NCBI GenBank assembly: GCA_016124535.1
Contig: WGNK01000025.1
Location: 88,145 to 152,144, forward strand
Origin: Azospirillum sp.
GTDB lineage: Bacteria; Pseudomonadota; Alphaproteobacteria; Azospirillales; Azospirillaceae
Length of the DNA stretch: 64,000 nt
Direction: 5' to 3'
Position 1 is the first letter of the stretch; the number at the start of each line of letters is the position of its first letter. A program made the position numbers and the translations under genes. Below the pieces are notes generated by a model. The model had not been told where the DNA came from. It did not search any database and was given only the letters and a program-made list of their open reading frames with translations. Shown in pieces: positions 1 to 8,850 of this stretch.

Positions 1-52
1 TCTCGCCGCCGCCGCCCGCTGCAACCAGCATCGGCTCGCCCGATTCGCTCAT
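1..52 (-). CDS. N-terminal fragment of unknown protein
   Basis: The ATG lies at 52-50 on the minus strand, preceded by a GGGAGGTG ribosome binding site about eight bases upstream. Only the first 17 codons are inside the window. They read M-S-E-S-G-E-P and then a glycine-rich stretch, which is not enough to name a product. The gene runs off the left edge and points the same way as the pyruvate carboxylase gene upstream of it. Confidence 0.5.
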   Translation of the reverse strand, partial: MSESGEPMLVAAGGGGE

Positions 53-442
53 AACAGGCACCTCCCGATCACTTTTTCAATTTTCTTGTACGAACCCGGC
101 TCACCGCCCCGCCCAACATAACGCCGGCCGGCGGGCCTGATCCTCCGGTCCTTGAATCCCGGTGATTTCGGCTGCGAATACGAGTTGGCTGGGAACAGGG
201 TATCAGAGAACTGCGCAAAACGGTCGCGGCGTCACCGGCACTGAAACACGCGCCGCTTTATGCCAAGCTGATGAAAATTGCCTCGGTTTCGCAGTCCGAT
301 CTGTCCTTTGACGAGATCCGCCAGCGCATCGGACCGGAAACCGGCGCCCGGTTTGAGGTCAGCCTGATGTAGCCGTTGAAGTGTTGGCGATCGGGCGGTC
401 TTGCAGAACTTCGGAGCAAGCCGAGACCGGAGAATTTTCCCG
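53..442. other. Intergenic stretch left of pyc
   Basis: About 390 bases separate the stop of pyruvate carboxylase from the start of the truncated left-edge gene. The promoter of the left-edge gene should lie here, but no convincing -35/-10 pair was recognised. A plus-strand open frame of 33 codons (ATG at 271, TAG at 370-372) continues open upstream without a start or a ribosome binding site. It looks protein-like but is unsupported. No terminator hairpin with a T run was seen after pyc. Confidence 0.35.
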
Positions 443-3400
443 TCACCCCGTCTTGGCCGGCTTGGCCTCGGTCTGCAGCACGATCAGCAGGTCCTTGGCA
501 TCGACCTGGGCACCGGCGGCGATGACCACTTCCTTGATCCGGCCGGCACGGTCGGCACGCAACGCGGTCTCCATCTTCATCGCCTCGATGGTCATCAGCA
601 CGTCGCCCTGTCTGATATCCCGGCCGGGCTCGACCGCGATCGCCGAGACCAGCCCGGCCATCGGCGCCGCGATATGGCTGGGGTTGCCGTCTTCGGCCTT
701 GCGCCGGGCGGTCGCCTTGGGAGCATGGCGGTGGTCCTGGACCTTGACCATGCGCGGCTGGCCGTTCATCTCGAAATAGACGTCGCACAATCCGTCGAAA
801 TCGGGCTCGCCGACCGCCAGGCAGCGGATCACCAGAGTCTTGCCCCGTTCGAGATCAATCGCGCATTCCTGGCCCGGCTGCATGCCGTAGAAATAGACCG
901 GCGTCGGCAGCACGCTGACCTTGCCATGGGCGTGCAGATGGCGGGCGTAATCCTCGAACACTTTGGGATACATCAGCGACGAGGCCAGGTCCTGGTCGCT
1001 GAGCTTGCGTGCGACTTTGGCCTCCACCTTGGCCCGTTCGGCCGCGAGATCGACCGCGGGCAGAGTGGCCCCCGGCCGGTCGGTATTGGCCGGCAGGCCC
1101 TTCAGCACCTTGCGCGACAAATCCTTGGGCCAGCCGCCAACCGGCTGACCGAGGTCGCCGCGGAAGAGTTGCACCACCGAGTCCGGAAACGCCACCTCGC
1201 GCCTGGCATCCAGCACCTCCGCGGGCGTCAGCCCGCTGGTCACCATCATCAGCGCCAGGTCGCCGACCACCTTGGAGGTCGGCGTCACCTTGACGATGTC
1301 GCCGAACAGCTGGTTCACATCGGCATAGGCCCGCAGCACTTCCGGCCATTTGTCGGCGAGCTTGAGCCCGCGTGCCTGTTCGCGCAGGTTGGTGTATTGG
1401 CCGCCCGGAACCTCGTTGCGGTAAACCGCCGAATCGCCCGCCCGCATTTCGCTTTCGAACGCCCGGTACTGGTCGCGCACCGCCTCCCAGTAGGATGACA
1501 GCAGGCCCAAGGCATCGGCGTCCAGGCCAGAATCGCGCGGTCCACCGCGCAGTGCGGCCGCGATTGCACCGAGATTGGGCTGGGAGGTCAGGCCGCTCAA
1601 GGAATCGAGCGCACCGTCCACCGCATCGACCCCGGCCTCCACCGCCGCGAGCACACTGGCGGCCGAGATGCCGCTGGTGTCATGGGTGTGGAAATGGATC
1701 GGCAGCCCGACCTCCTGCTTCAACGTCTCGACCAGCAGGCGCGCGGCGGCCGGCTTGACCAGCCCGGCCATATCCTTGATGCCGAGGATGTGGGCGCCCG
1801 CCTTCTCCAGCGCCTTGGCCAGGCCGACATAATATTTCAGCGAGTATTTGCTGCGGTGGATGTCGGTGATGTCGCCGGTGTAGCAGATCGCGGCCTCGCA
1901 CAGCTTGCCGGTCTCGATCACCGCGTCCATCGCGACGCGCATGTTGTCGGCCCAGTTCAGCGAGTCGAAGACGCGGAACAGATCGATCCCGCCGGCCGCC
2001 GCCTGCTGGACGAAATAGCGCACGACATTGTCGGGATAGTTGGTGTAGCCGACCGCATTGGCCGAGCGCAGCAGCATCTGGAGCAGGATGTTGGGCACCG
2101 CCTGGCGCAGGTCGCGCAGCCGCTCCCAAGGGTCCTCCTTGAGAAACCGCATGGCGACGTCGAAAGTGGCGCCGCCCCAGCATTCCAGCGAGAACAGCTG
2201 GGGCGCCAGCCGGGCATAGGCGGGGGCAATCCGCACCATGTCGATGGTGCGCATCCGCGTCGCCAGCAGCGACTGGTGAGCGTCGCGCATGCTGGTGTCG
2301 GTGATCAGCACCCGCTCTTGCGCCAGCATCCAGCGCGCGAAGCCGCCGGCGCCCAGCATGTCCAGGCGGTCGCGGGTGCCGGGCTCGGGCGAGGGCGGCA
2401 GCGCGGCCGGCGCCGCAGGTGGGATCGCGGTGGCCGGCGGCCTGGGCCGGCCGACGACCTCGGGATTGCCGTTGACCGTGACCTCGGCGATGAATTTCAG
2501 CAGGCGGGTGGCCCGGTCGCGGCGGGTGGCCGCGCCGAACAGCTCGGGCGTCTCGTCGATGAAGCGGGTGGTGTAGTCGGCGTTCTTGAAGCGCGGATGG
2601 TTAATCAGAGTCTCGACGAAGCCGAGATTGGTCGCGACGCCGCGGATGCGGAACTCGCGCAAGGCACGGTCCATGCGCGCGATCGCCTCGGTCGGGGTCG
2701 GAGCCCAGGCGGTGACCTTCTCCAGCAGCGAATCATAAAAGCGGGTGATCACCGCCCCGGTATAGGTCGTGCCGCCGTCGAGCCGGATGCCGAAGCCGGT
2801 GGCGGTGCGATAGGCGTGGATCTTGCCGTAGTCGGGGACGAAGTTGGAGTCCGGGTCCTCGGTGGTGATCCGGCACTGCAGCGCGTGACCGTGGAGATGG
2901 ATGCCGTCCTGGAACGGCACCCCGCAGGCGGCGGTGCCGATCCGGGCCCCGCCAGCGATCTGGATCTGCGCCTTGACGATATCGATGCCGGTGACCTCCT
3001 CGGTCACCGTATGCTCGACCTGGACCCTGGGATTGACCTCGATGAAGAAGAACTGGCCGCCGTCGACGTCCATCAGGAATTCGACGGTGCCGGCATTGGT
3101 GTAGCCGGCCGCCCGCACCAGGGTCAGCGCGTGGTTGCACAAAGTATCGCGCTGGGCCGGCGCCAGATAGGGTGCGGGCGCCCGCTCCACCACTTTTTGG
3201 TGGCGACGCTGCACGGTGCAGTCGCGCTCGAAAAGATGGACGCTGGTGCCGTGGTGGTCGGCCAGCACCTGGACTTCGACATGGCGGGCCCGGCGCACCA
3301 GTTTTTCCAGATAGACCTCACCATTGCCGAAGGCCGAGAGCGCCTCTCGCCGGCCGGCCGCGACCTCGGAAATCAGCCGGTCCGGCCCTTCGATCACGCG

Positions 3401-3928
3401 CATGCCGCGACCGCCGCCGCCCCAGCTCGCCTTGAGCATCACCGGATAGCCGACCGTGGCGGCCAGGCGGGCGACCTCGCCGTCGTCCTCCTCGGGCAGC
3501 GGCCCGGTCGCCGGCATCACCGGCACCCCGGCCTCGACCGCCAGGTTGCGCGCAGCCACTTTGTTGCCGAGCAGGCGCATCGCTGCCGGCGACGGGCCGA
3601 TGAAGGTGATCCCGGCGGCGAGGCAGGCCTCGGCGAAATCAGGATTTTCGGAGAGAAAGCCGTAGCCGGGATGCACGGCATCGACCTGGGCCTCTCGGCC
3701 GATGCGCAGATATTCCGGGATCGCCAGATAGGCTTTGACCGGCCCCAGCCCGTCGCCGATCAGATAGCTCTCGTCGGCCTTGAAGCGGTGGAGCGCCAGC
3801 TTGTCTTCGTGGGAATAGACCGCGACGGTGGCAATCCCCAGCTCGTTGGCGGCGCGCATGATGCGAATGGCAATTTCGCCGCGATTGGCGACCAGCAGCC
3901 GCTTGATCGGCTTCACCGGTTCAGGCAT
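443..3928 (-). CDS. pyc: Pyruvate carboxylase
   Basis: A single-chain biotin enzyme of 1161 residues, the usual length of the alpha4 type. It carboxylates pyruvate to oxaloacetate (anaplerosis, gluconeogenesis). Order: biotin carboxylase domain (about 1-460) with the glycine-rich ATP-grasp loop K-A-S-W-G-G-G-G-R-G near 166-176, then the carboxyltransferase domain starting around D-T-S-M-R-D-A-H-Q (about 545), the conserved PYC/OADA region, and a C-terminal biotinyl domain with E-A-M-K-M, where K1118 is the biotin-accepting lysine. The start has GGGAG upstream. It appears to be transcribed alone; about 920 bp of gene-free DNA lies upstream. Confidence 0.97.
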   Translation of the reverse strand: MPEPVKPIKRLLVANRGEIAIRIMRAANELGIATVAVYSHEDKLALHRFKADESYLIGDGLGPVKAYLAIPEYLRIGREAQVDAVHPGYGFLSENPDFAEACLAAGITFIGPSPAAMRLLGNKVAARNLAVEAGVPVMPATGPLPEEDDGEVARLAATVGYPVMLKASWGGGGRGMRVIEGPDRLISEVAAGRREALSAFGNGEVYLEKLVRRARHVEVQVLADHHGTSVHLFERDCTVQRRHQKVVERAPAPYLAPAQRDTLCNHALTLVRAAGYTNAGTVEFLMDVDGGQFFFIEVNPRVQVEHTVTEEVTGIDIVKAQIQIAGGARIGTAACGVPFQDGIHLHGHALQCRITTEDPDSNFVPDYGKIHAYRTATGFGIRLDGGTTYTGAVITRFYDSLLEKVTAWAPTPTEAIARMDRALREFRIRGVATNLGFVETLINHPRFKNADYTTRFIDETPELFGAATRRDRATRLLKFIAEVTVNGNPEVVGRPRPPATAIPPAAPAALPPSPEPGTRDRLDMLGAGGFARWMLAQERVLITDTSMRDAHQSLLATRMRTIDMVRIAPAYARLAPQLFSLECWGGATFDVAMRFLKEDPWERLRDLRQAVPNILLQMLLRSANAVGYTNYPDNVVRYFVQQAAAGGIDLFRVFDSLNWADNMRVAMDAVIETGKLCEAAICYTGDITDIHRSKYSLKYYVGLAKALEKAGAHILGIKDMAGLVKPAAARLLVETLKQEVGLPIHFHTHDTSGISAASVLAAVEAGVDAVDGALDSLSGLTSQPNLGAIAAALRGGPRDSGLDADALGLLSSYWEAVRDQYRAFESEMRAGDSAVYRNEVPGGQYTNLREQARGLKLADKWPEVLRAYADVNQLFGDIVKVTPTSKVVGDLALMMVTSGLTPAEVLDARREVAFPDSVVQLFRGDLGQPVGGWPKDLSRKVLKGLPANTDRPGATLPAVDLAAERAKVEAKVARKLSDQDLASSLMYPKVFEDYARHLHAHGKVSVLPTPVYFYGMQPGQECAIDLERGKTLVIRCLAVGEPDFDGLCDVYFEMNGQPRMVKVQDHRHAPKATARRKAEDGNPSHIAAPMAGLVSAIAVEPGRDIRQGDVLMTIEAMKMETALRADRAGRIKEVVIAAGAQVDAKDLLIVLQTEAKPAKTG

Positions 3929-4127
3929 CGGGTTTTCTCCCTGTCGTCGACATCAAACGGCCCCGGCAGCCTGATTGCCGCGCGTCATTTTGTCCCGCGC
4001 GCGGCTGGAAACCATCGAACGACAAGTTTCTTCGCAATGCAAGAACCGAAGCGGGATCAGGCCGAAGGAGGGGCGAGGGGCCAGTGCCGGGCCGCCAGCG
4101 TCCCCTGCTGCGCGCGTTGAAATAGGT

Positions 4128-4163
4128 TGCGGCCAGCCCATTGGTGCCGATGGGCTGGCCGCA
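4128..4163. repeat. Perfect inverted repeat, 14-bp arms
   Basis: TGCGGCCAGCCCAT (4128-4141) and ATGGGCTGGCCGCA (4150-4163) are exact reverse complements around the 8-nt loop TGGTGCCG. The RNA would form a very stable hairpin on either strand. There is no T run on either side, so a classical intrinsic terminator is not indicated. It could be an attenuator or processing hairpin in the pyc 5' leader, or a REP-like element. Confidence 0.7.
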
Positions 4164-4763
4164 GCACGGGGCGGTGAGGTCGTGAGGGAGATCGCCCCCG
4201 TTCCGGACCCGTGCTAGTCCGCCCCGACTGCCACCGGGGTCGAACCCAGAAGCGCCCGATCGGCGCCCTTAACCATACTTCAGAGCCCCGGCGGCCCCGC
4301 CCCCGGCCCGTGCCGCGGTCTGGACCTCGGCGTCGATGGCGCCGAGGCGGGAGAACAGTTCCGTCAGGCGCTGGCTCGCCCGCCATGATCCGCCGGCGAT
4401 CCCGTGGGACCATCGCCGCCGCGGCGGTCCGGATCGCCAAGCCCTCGCCGCCAAGCCCTCGCCATTGCAATCGTTCGCCCCTTATACCGGCAGCTTGGTC
4501 ATGAGGTCAATTGGTCAGGCCAATATTGGCGAAAATGTCGCAAGCGCCACGGGTCCGAGGCGCGTATCAAGTAATAATAATTTATTTCAATAACTTATTG
4601 ATTATTCGGAATGCCCCCTCTCGCGTCTTTCCCCGAAATCTGGTCTGGTTTCTGAACCGAGCGGCGCTGGCAAGGGCGGCAAGGCCCGTTCAATTCAAGT
4701 GGTCGGACGAAAATTTCGCCACGATCGGAGCGTCATACGCTGCGGCTGGGCGAATCGGTCAAT

Positions 4764-4799
4764 CATTGTTCCACCACGGGAACAATGGTAATACCATTG
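4764..4799. promoter_or_regulatory. Two overlapping palindromes, probable GntR/FadR operator
   Basis: Palindrome 1 has arms CATTGTTCC (4764-4772) and GGAACAATG (4779-4787) around ACCACG. Palindrome 2, CAATGGTAATACCATTG (4783-4799), contains TGGT-NNN-ACCA, the operator form known for FadR-subfamily GntR regulators such as PdhR and LldR. The pair sits 50-85 bases before the ATG of the FadR-type regulator at 4849, so autoregulation is the simplest reading. The two palindromes share bases 4783-4787. Confidence 0.6.
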
Positions 4800-4848
4800 G
4801 TCCAGAGACGACGGATGGCTTCGATCCCGATGTCCAGGGGTACCCCCG

Positions 4849-5670
4849 ATGACCTACCGAAAAGTCACCCAGGAACGCCTGTCCGACGCCATCTCCAAAC
4901 AGCTTGAGGGCTTGATTCTGGAGGGGGTGTTGCGGCCGGGCGAGCGGTTGCCGCCGGAGCGCGAATTGGCGCGCGAACTCGACGTCTCGCGGCCGTCACT
5001 GCGCGAGGCGCTGCAGAAACTGGAGGCCTCGGGGCTGCTGGAAACCCGCCACGGCGGCGGCACCTATATCAAGAACGCCTTCGCCACCGCGTTGACCGAG
5101 CCCCTGATCGACCTGTTCCAGCGCCACCCGGAAACCGCTTACGATTTCATCGAGTTCCGCTACACCCTGGAAGGGATCGGCGCCTATTACGCCGCGCTCA
5201 GGGCGACCGAGGACGATCGCACCCTGCTGCGCCAGCGCTTCGACGCCATGGAGGCCGCCCACGCCCTCGATGACGCCACAGAGGAAGCGGAACGCGACGC
5301 CGATTTCCATCTCGCGATCGCCGAAGCCTCGCACAATCTGGTGCTGATGCATGTCATGCGCGGGCTGTTCGCCCTGTTGCGCAAGGGTGTGGTGTTCAAC
5401 CGCATGAAGCTCTACGGCCGTCCGGATGCCCGCAATCTTCTGCTCGAGCAGCACCGTGCCATGATCACCCACATCCTGGCCGGCGATGCCGACGCCGCCC
5501 GCGCCGCCGCCCATGCCCACATGAACCATGTCCTGCAGGTCCTGCGCGAGATGCAGCTCGACGAGGCCCGGATCAACGTCGCCCGGCGCCGCCTTGCCCG
5601 CCAGCGCGATACCGACGGCGACGCCGCGCCGCGCACCCCGGGCGGCGCCGTGACGCCAATGCCGCGTTAG
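4849..5670 (+). CDS. FadR-subfamily GntR transcriptional regulator
   Basis: A 273-residue DNA-binding regulator. Residues 1-70 form the GntR winged helix, with G-E-R-L-P-P-E-R-E-L-A and S-R-P-S-L-R-E-A-L. The rest is an FCD ligand-binding domain with the expected acidic and histidine metal ligands (D-A-D-F-H-L-A-I-A and later E-Q-H and A-H-A-H). The family usually senses organic acids (pyruvate, lactate, glycolate). The upstream palindrome matches the family's operator type, pointing to autoregulation. The nearest metabolic gene is pyruvate carboxylase, divergent but 920 bp away. The C-terminal 25 residues are basic and low complexity. The gene overlaps its convergent neighbour by 4 bp. Confidence 0.9.
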   Translation: MTYRKVTQERLSDAISKQLEGLILEGVLRPGERLPPERELARELDVSRPSLREALQKLEASGLLETRHGGGTYIKNAFATALTEPLIDLFQRHPETAYDFIEFRYTLEGIGAYYAALRATEDDRTLLRQRFDAMEAAHALDDATEEAERDADFHLAIAEASHNLVLMHVMRGLFALLRKGVVFNRMKLYGRPDARNLLLEQHRAMITHILAGDADAARAAAHAHMNHVLQVLREMQLDEARINVARRRLARQRDTDGDAAPRTPGGAVTPMPR

Positions 5671-6893
5671 CCGGTCGGGTCGCGCAGCGGTTCGCCCTCG
5701 CCGGCCAGCGCCATCACGGTCAGCAACAGACCGAAATCAAGATATTTGAAGCTGGTATGAACCGCCAGGCCGGCCGCGAGACAGGGCAGCAAGGCCAGCG
5801 CCAGCGGCAGACGGCAGTGCGCCAGGGCGCGCGCCGATGGCGCCAGGGCGCCAAGATAGGCGAGCAGAGCCAGCCCACCGAACAGCCCGCCCTTGAGCAC
5901 GATATAGCTGGCCAGGGTATGGGTATAGGACACCCGCAATCCGCCCACCGCCGGGTTGGCGATCAGCCCGCCCCAACCGGTCCCGAACAGGATCGACGCC
6001 ATCGACTGGCCGACCTGGTCGAAGACCTCGGCCGCTTCGGCCAGGCGCTGGTTCAAGCCGACCGCTTCGCTCTTCTGGACGAATTGGTCGAGCGTGCCGG
6101 GCAGCGGTGTCCCCGGCAGGACCAGGGCGATACCGGCGAACGTGAGCGCAGCCAGCACCAGCGCCGGCGAGCGCCGCCCCCGGATCAGGGCGTATACTGC
6201 GAAGGACAGCCCCGCCGAGGTCAGCGCCATCCGGTGAACCGCGCCGGCGAACGCAACCAGGCACAGGCCGCCGGCCAAAGCCATCGCCAAAGCGCCGAGT
6301 TTACCGGCGATCCCGGTGGCGCGCTCCAGCAGGCGGTCGACCGCGGTCAGGGGCAGCCAGATCGCGGCGAACAAGGTCGCCGGACTGTTCAGCACATATC
6401 CGGCGCCGGCGCCCATCGCCCGCCGGCCCACCGCGCCGAAACCCCAATCATGCTGGAGCCACCAGCGCACCGCAAAGGCGACCCCGGCCAGCGCCAGGGC
6501 AGCAACGATCAGTCGGATCACGCCGTGGCGCTGCGCCGGCCCGCCGGCCGACAGCACCCGCACCAGCAGCACTGGCAAGAACAGGTAGACCAGCGGCACC
6601 ACGTCGCGGATGACATCGTTACCGCTGCACCCGCCAGCGATCCCAACCAACAGCGGCACCCACAGCAGGTAGACGAAGGCGACGGCGCCGACGAGTTCGA
6701 GCGGTCGCAGATCCGGCGCCAGCAGCAGATGGCCGGTGCCGAGCCAGACCATCTGGCGCAGTCCGACCGCGCCGATCAGGCAGACCGCGATCGCCAGTTC
6801 GACCTCGCCCAGGCCCGGCGGTGCCGGGGTGCTGAACAGCCCGTAGAGCCCGATCGCGACAGCCAGTGCCAGACCCCGCTCCGCCGTCGTCAT
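5667..6893 (-). CDS. O-antigen ligase-like multi-pass membrane protein
   Basis: A very hydrophobic 408-residue protein with roughly ten membrane segments and a large non-membrane loop (about residues 255-300, between L-V-L-P-G-T-P-L and L-I-A-N-P-A-V-G-G), the arrangement seen in O-antigen ligases and Wzy-type polymerases. No catalytic motif could be fixed with certainty, and no glycan-synthesis genes lie nearby. The assignment therefore rests on topology and general resemblance. The gene is monocistronic and convergent with the GntR regulator. Confidence 0.5.
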   Translation of the reverse strand: MTTAERGLALAVAIGLYGLFSTPAPPGLGEVELAIAVCLIGAVGLRQMVWLGTGHLLLAPDLRPLELVGAVAFVYLLWVPLLVGIAGGCSGNDVIRDVVPLVYLFLPVLLVRVLSAGGPAQRHGVIRLIVAALALAGVAFAVRWWLQHDWGFGAVGRRAMGAGAGYVLNSPATLFAAIWLPLTAVDRLLERATGIAGKLGALAMALAGGLCLVAFAGAVHRMALTSAGLSFAVYALIRGRRSPALVLAALTFAGIALVLPGTPLPGTLDQFVQKSEAVGLNQRLAEAAEVFDQVGQSMASILFGTGWGGLIANPAVGGLRVSYTHTLASYIVLKGGLFGGLALLAYLGALAPSARALAHCRLPLALALLPCLAAGLAVHTSFKYLDFGLLLTVMALAGEGEPLRDPTG

Positions 6894-7043
6894 GGTTTCC
6901 GACCATCCTTGGCCTCCGGTGCGGCCCCCGCCGCCGCCTCGAAGGCATCATGCCCGGAACCGCGGTCGCGGCCTATTCGTCTATGGTACCGTCGGCGCCC
7001 AATTTGACTGTCGCCCCGGCACCACCCCCGCAGGAGCCCGCTC

Positions 7044-8186
7044 ATGGCCTATGCCATCGACGAAATCCGCCTGACCAACAGCCAGCCGGGCACCCGACGG
7101 GTGCTCGCGGCCCATCGGTTCGGACAGCCGGGCGCCCGGCCCAAGGCCTATATTCAGGCCGGGCTGCACGCCGACGAGATTCCCGGCATGCTGGTGGCGC
7201 ACCACCTGATCCGCCGGCTCGCTGCGATCGCGGCGGCCGGCGACCTGATGGGCGAAGTCGTGGTGGTGCCGTTGGCCAATCCGATCGGCCTCGACCAGCG
7301 GCTCAACGGCGTGCTGCTTGGACGCCACGCCTTCGGCGGCGCCGGCAATTTCAACCGTGGCTTCCCGGATCTTGCCGGCGACGCCGCCGCGCGGCTTGGG
7401 CCCCATCTCGGGCCAGACGCCAAACGCAACGTCGCGACGATCCGCGCGGCATTGGCCGAAAGCCTGGGCCGACAGGCGCCCGCCGACGAGGTCGGCGCGC
7501 TGCGCCTGGCACTGCTCGGCCTGGCACTGGATGCCGATATCGTGCTCGATCTCCACTGCGATCAGGAAGCGGTGGTTCATCTCTACACCGCCGAGCAGCT
7601 CTGGCCCGACGCGGCCGACCTTGCGGCCGAACTGGGCTGCCGGGCGGTGTTCCTGGCCGACCAGTCGGGCGGCGACCCGTTCGACGAGGCCTGCTCGTCA
7701 CCCTGGTGGCGGCTGGCCAGTCAGTTCGGCGCCAAAATCCCGATCCCGCTGGCCTGCCTGGCCGCGACCGTCGAATTGCGGGGTCAGAGCGATGTTGACG
7801 ACGCCACCGCCGAGGCCGACGCCGCCGCGCTGCTGCGCGTCCTGTGTCGCCGAGGCCTGATCGCCGGCGCCGCCCCGCCGCCGCCGGCCCTGGGCTGCGC
7901 TGCCACGCCACTGGCCGGGGTCGATCGCATCGCGGCACCGGCGGCCGGGATCGTGGTTCACCACCGGCGGCTCGGCGAAGTGATCGCTGCGGGTGAAGTG
8001 GTCGCCACCCTGGTCGACCCCGCCGCGCCGGACGCCGCAACCGCCCGCCTGCCCCTGGTCGCCCGAAGCTCCGGCGTGCTGTGGTCACGCTGCCGTGCCC
8101 GGTTGGCCGCCGCCGGCGACGTGGTCGCCAGCATCGCGGGTGCGGCGCCGCTGCGCGAACGCACCGGCGCGCTGCTGACCGATTGA
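7044..8186 (+). CDS. Succinylglutamate desuccinylase/aspartoacylase family zinc hydrolase
   Basis: 380 residues, M14-type zinc carboxypeptidase fold. The zinc ligands are visible as H-A-D-E in G-L-H-A-D-E-I-P-G near residue 50 and the histidine in L-D-L-H-C-D near 172. A C-terminal beta domain (about 285-375) resembles the biotinyl-like tail of this family. It should cleave an N-acyl amino acid or related amide; the substrate cannot be read from the sequence. CAGGAG precedes the ATG. The neighbours give no pathway clue, though a thioesterase converges from the right. Confidence 0.85.
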   Translation: MAYAIDEIRLTNSQPGTRRVLAAHRFGQPGARPKAYIQAGLHADEIPGMLVAHHLIRRLAAIAAAGDLMGEVVVVPLANPIGLDQRLNGVLLGRHAFGGAGNFNRGFPDLAGDAAARLGPHLGPDAKRNVATIRAALAESLGRQAPADEVGALRLALLGLALDADIVLDLHCDQEAVVHLYTAEQLWPDAADLAAELGCRAVFLADQSGGDPFDEACSSPWWRLASQFGAKIPIPLACLAATVELRGQSDVDDATAEADAAALLRVLCRRGLIAGAAPPPPALGCAATPLAGVDRIAAPAAGIVVHHRRLGEVIAAGEVVATLVDPAAPDAATARLPLVARSSGVLWSRCRARLAAAGDVVASIAGAAPLRERTGALLTD

Positions 8187-8198
8187 CCGGCGCGGGCG

Positions 8199-8654
8199 TC
8201 AGGCCGCGTGCTGGCTGATGCCGTGTCCCGACTCGTCGATCCAGCCCCAGCCTTGGGACGGTCGGGGCTGCCGGCATTGATCGATCGCAACATAGGTAAA
8301 CACGCCATCGGTGACCAGATGGGCCTCGTCGGTCAGGTAGCGACGAACCCAGATCGAAATTCCGACCCGGACCGATGTCCGCCCGACCGCCAGGATGCGG
8401 GTATAGCAGTTGACCTCGTCGCCGACACAAACCGGCTTGTGGAAGGTCATCGCCTCGATCCCGACCGTCACCACCCGGCCCTGGGACCGGCGGGCCGCGG
8501 TCAGCGCCCCCGCAGCATCCATCTGAGCCAGCAGCCAACCGCCGAAAACGTCGCCGGAGGGGTTGGTATCGCAGGGCATCGCCCTGACCCGCAGCGCCGG
8601 CGCCATATCGAACTCCGGCATGGGTTGGACCTCTGCCGTTCCCAGTCGCGCCAT
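8199..8654 (-). CDS. Acyl-CoA thioesterase, YciA-like hotdog fold
   Basis: The start was placed at the ATG at 8654, which has GGGAGGGG eight bases upstream and gives 151 residues. A longer frame to 8693 lacks a site. The hotdog motif N-P-S-G-D-V-F-G-G-W-L-L-A-Q-M-D contains the family's catalytic aspartate at the start of the central helix. Proteins of this type hydrolyse acyl-CoA to free acid and CoA in the cytoplasm, usually as hexamers. Chain-length preference cannot be told from sequence. Confidence 0.88.
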   Translation of the reverse strand: MARLGTAEVQPMPEFDMAPALRVRAMPCDTNPSGDVFGGWLLAQMDAAGALTAARRSQGRVVTVGIEAMTFHKPVCVGDEVNCYTRILAVGRTSVRVGISIWVRRYLTDEAHLVTDGVFTYVAIDQCRQPRPSQGWGWIDESGHGISQHAA

Positions 8655-8850
8655 CTTGACACCCCTCCCGCCGACGACCCCGACGAGGCGCAATGCCCGA
8701 GAAATTCGTGCTGCACCTGCGAAGTCCAGCCCCTGATAAGGGCCACGGACGGCGGCAATTCAAGCTGTCAGCAGCGGCTCATCGGCCACCGGGGCCAGCG
8801 GCAAATCGCCGCTGGCCGGCCGACCACCCGCGATCACGGCCACTGCCAGG

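Larger units (their letters stand above)
3929..4848. other. Long intergenic region between pyc and GntR gene
   Basis: About 920 bases contain no credible gene on either strand. The region holds a perfect 14-bp-arm inverted repeat (4128-4163), an AT-rich patch around 4571-4612 that contrasts with the GC-rich surroundings, and two palindromes (4764-4799) just before the regulator gene. It should contain the pyc promoter and the regulator promoter; clear sigma-70 hexamers were not recognised. Confidence 0.5.

Noticed and set aside
1682..4120. Very long plus-strand open frame opposite pyc
   Set aside because: It mirrors the real gene in a GC-rich genome where antisense frames rarely hit stops; its translation is low complexity and unlike any family.
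4225..4260. GGGTTCGACCCC-like stretch on the minus strand resembling a tRNA T arm
   Set aside because: The T stem does not pair at the required positions and no D or anticodon arm precedes it.
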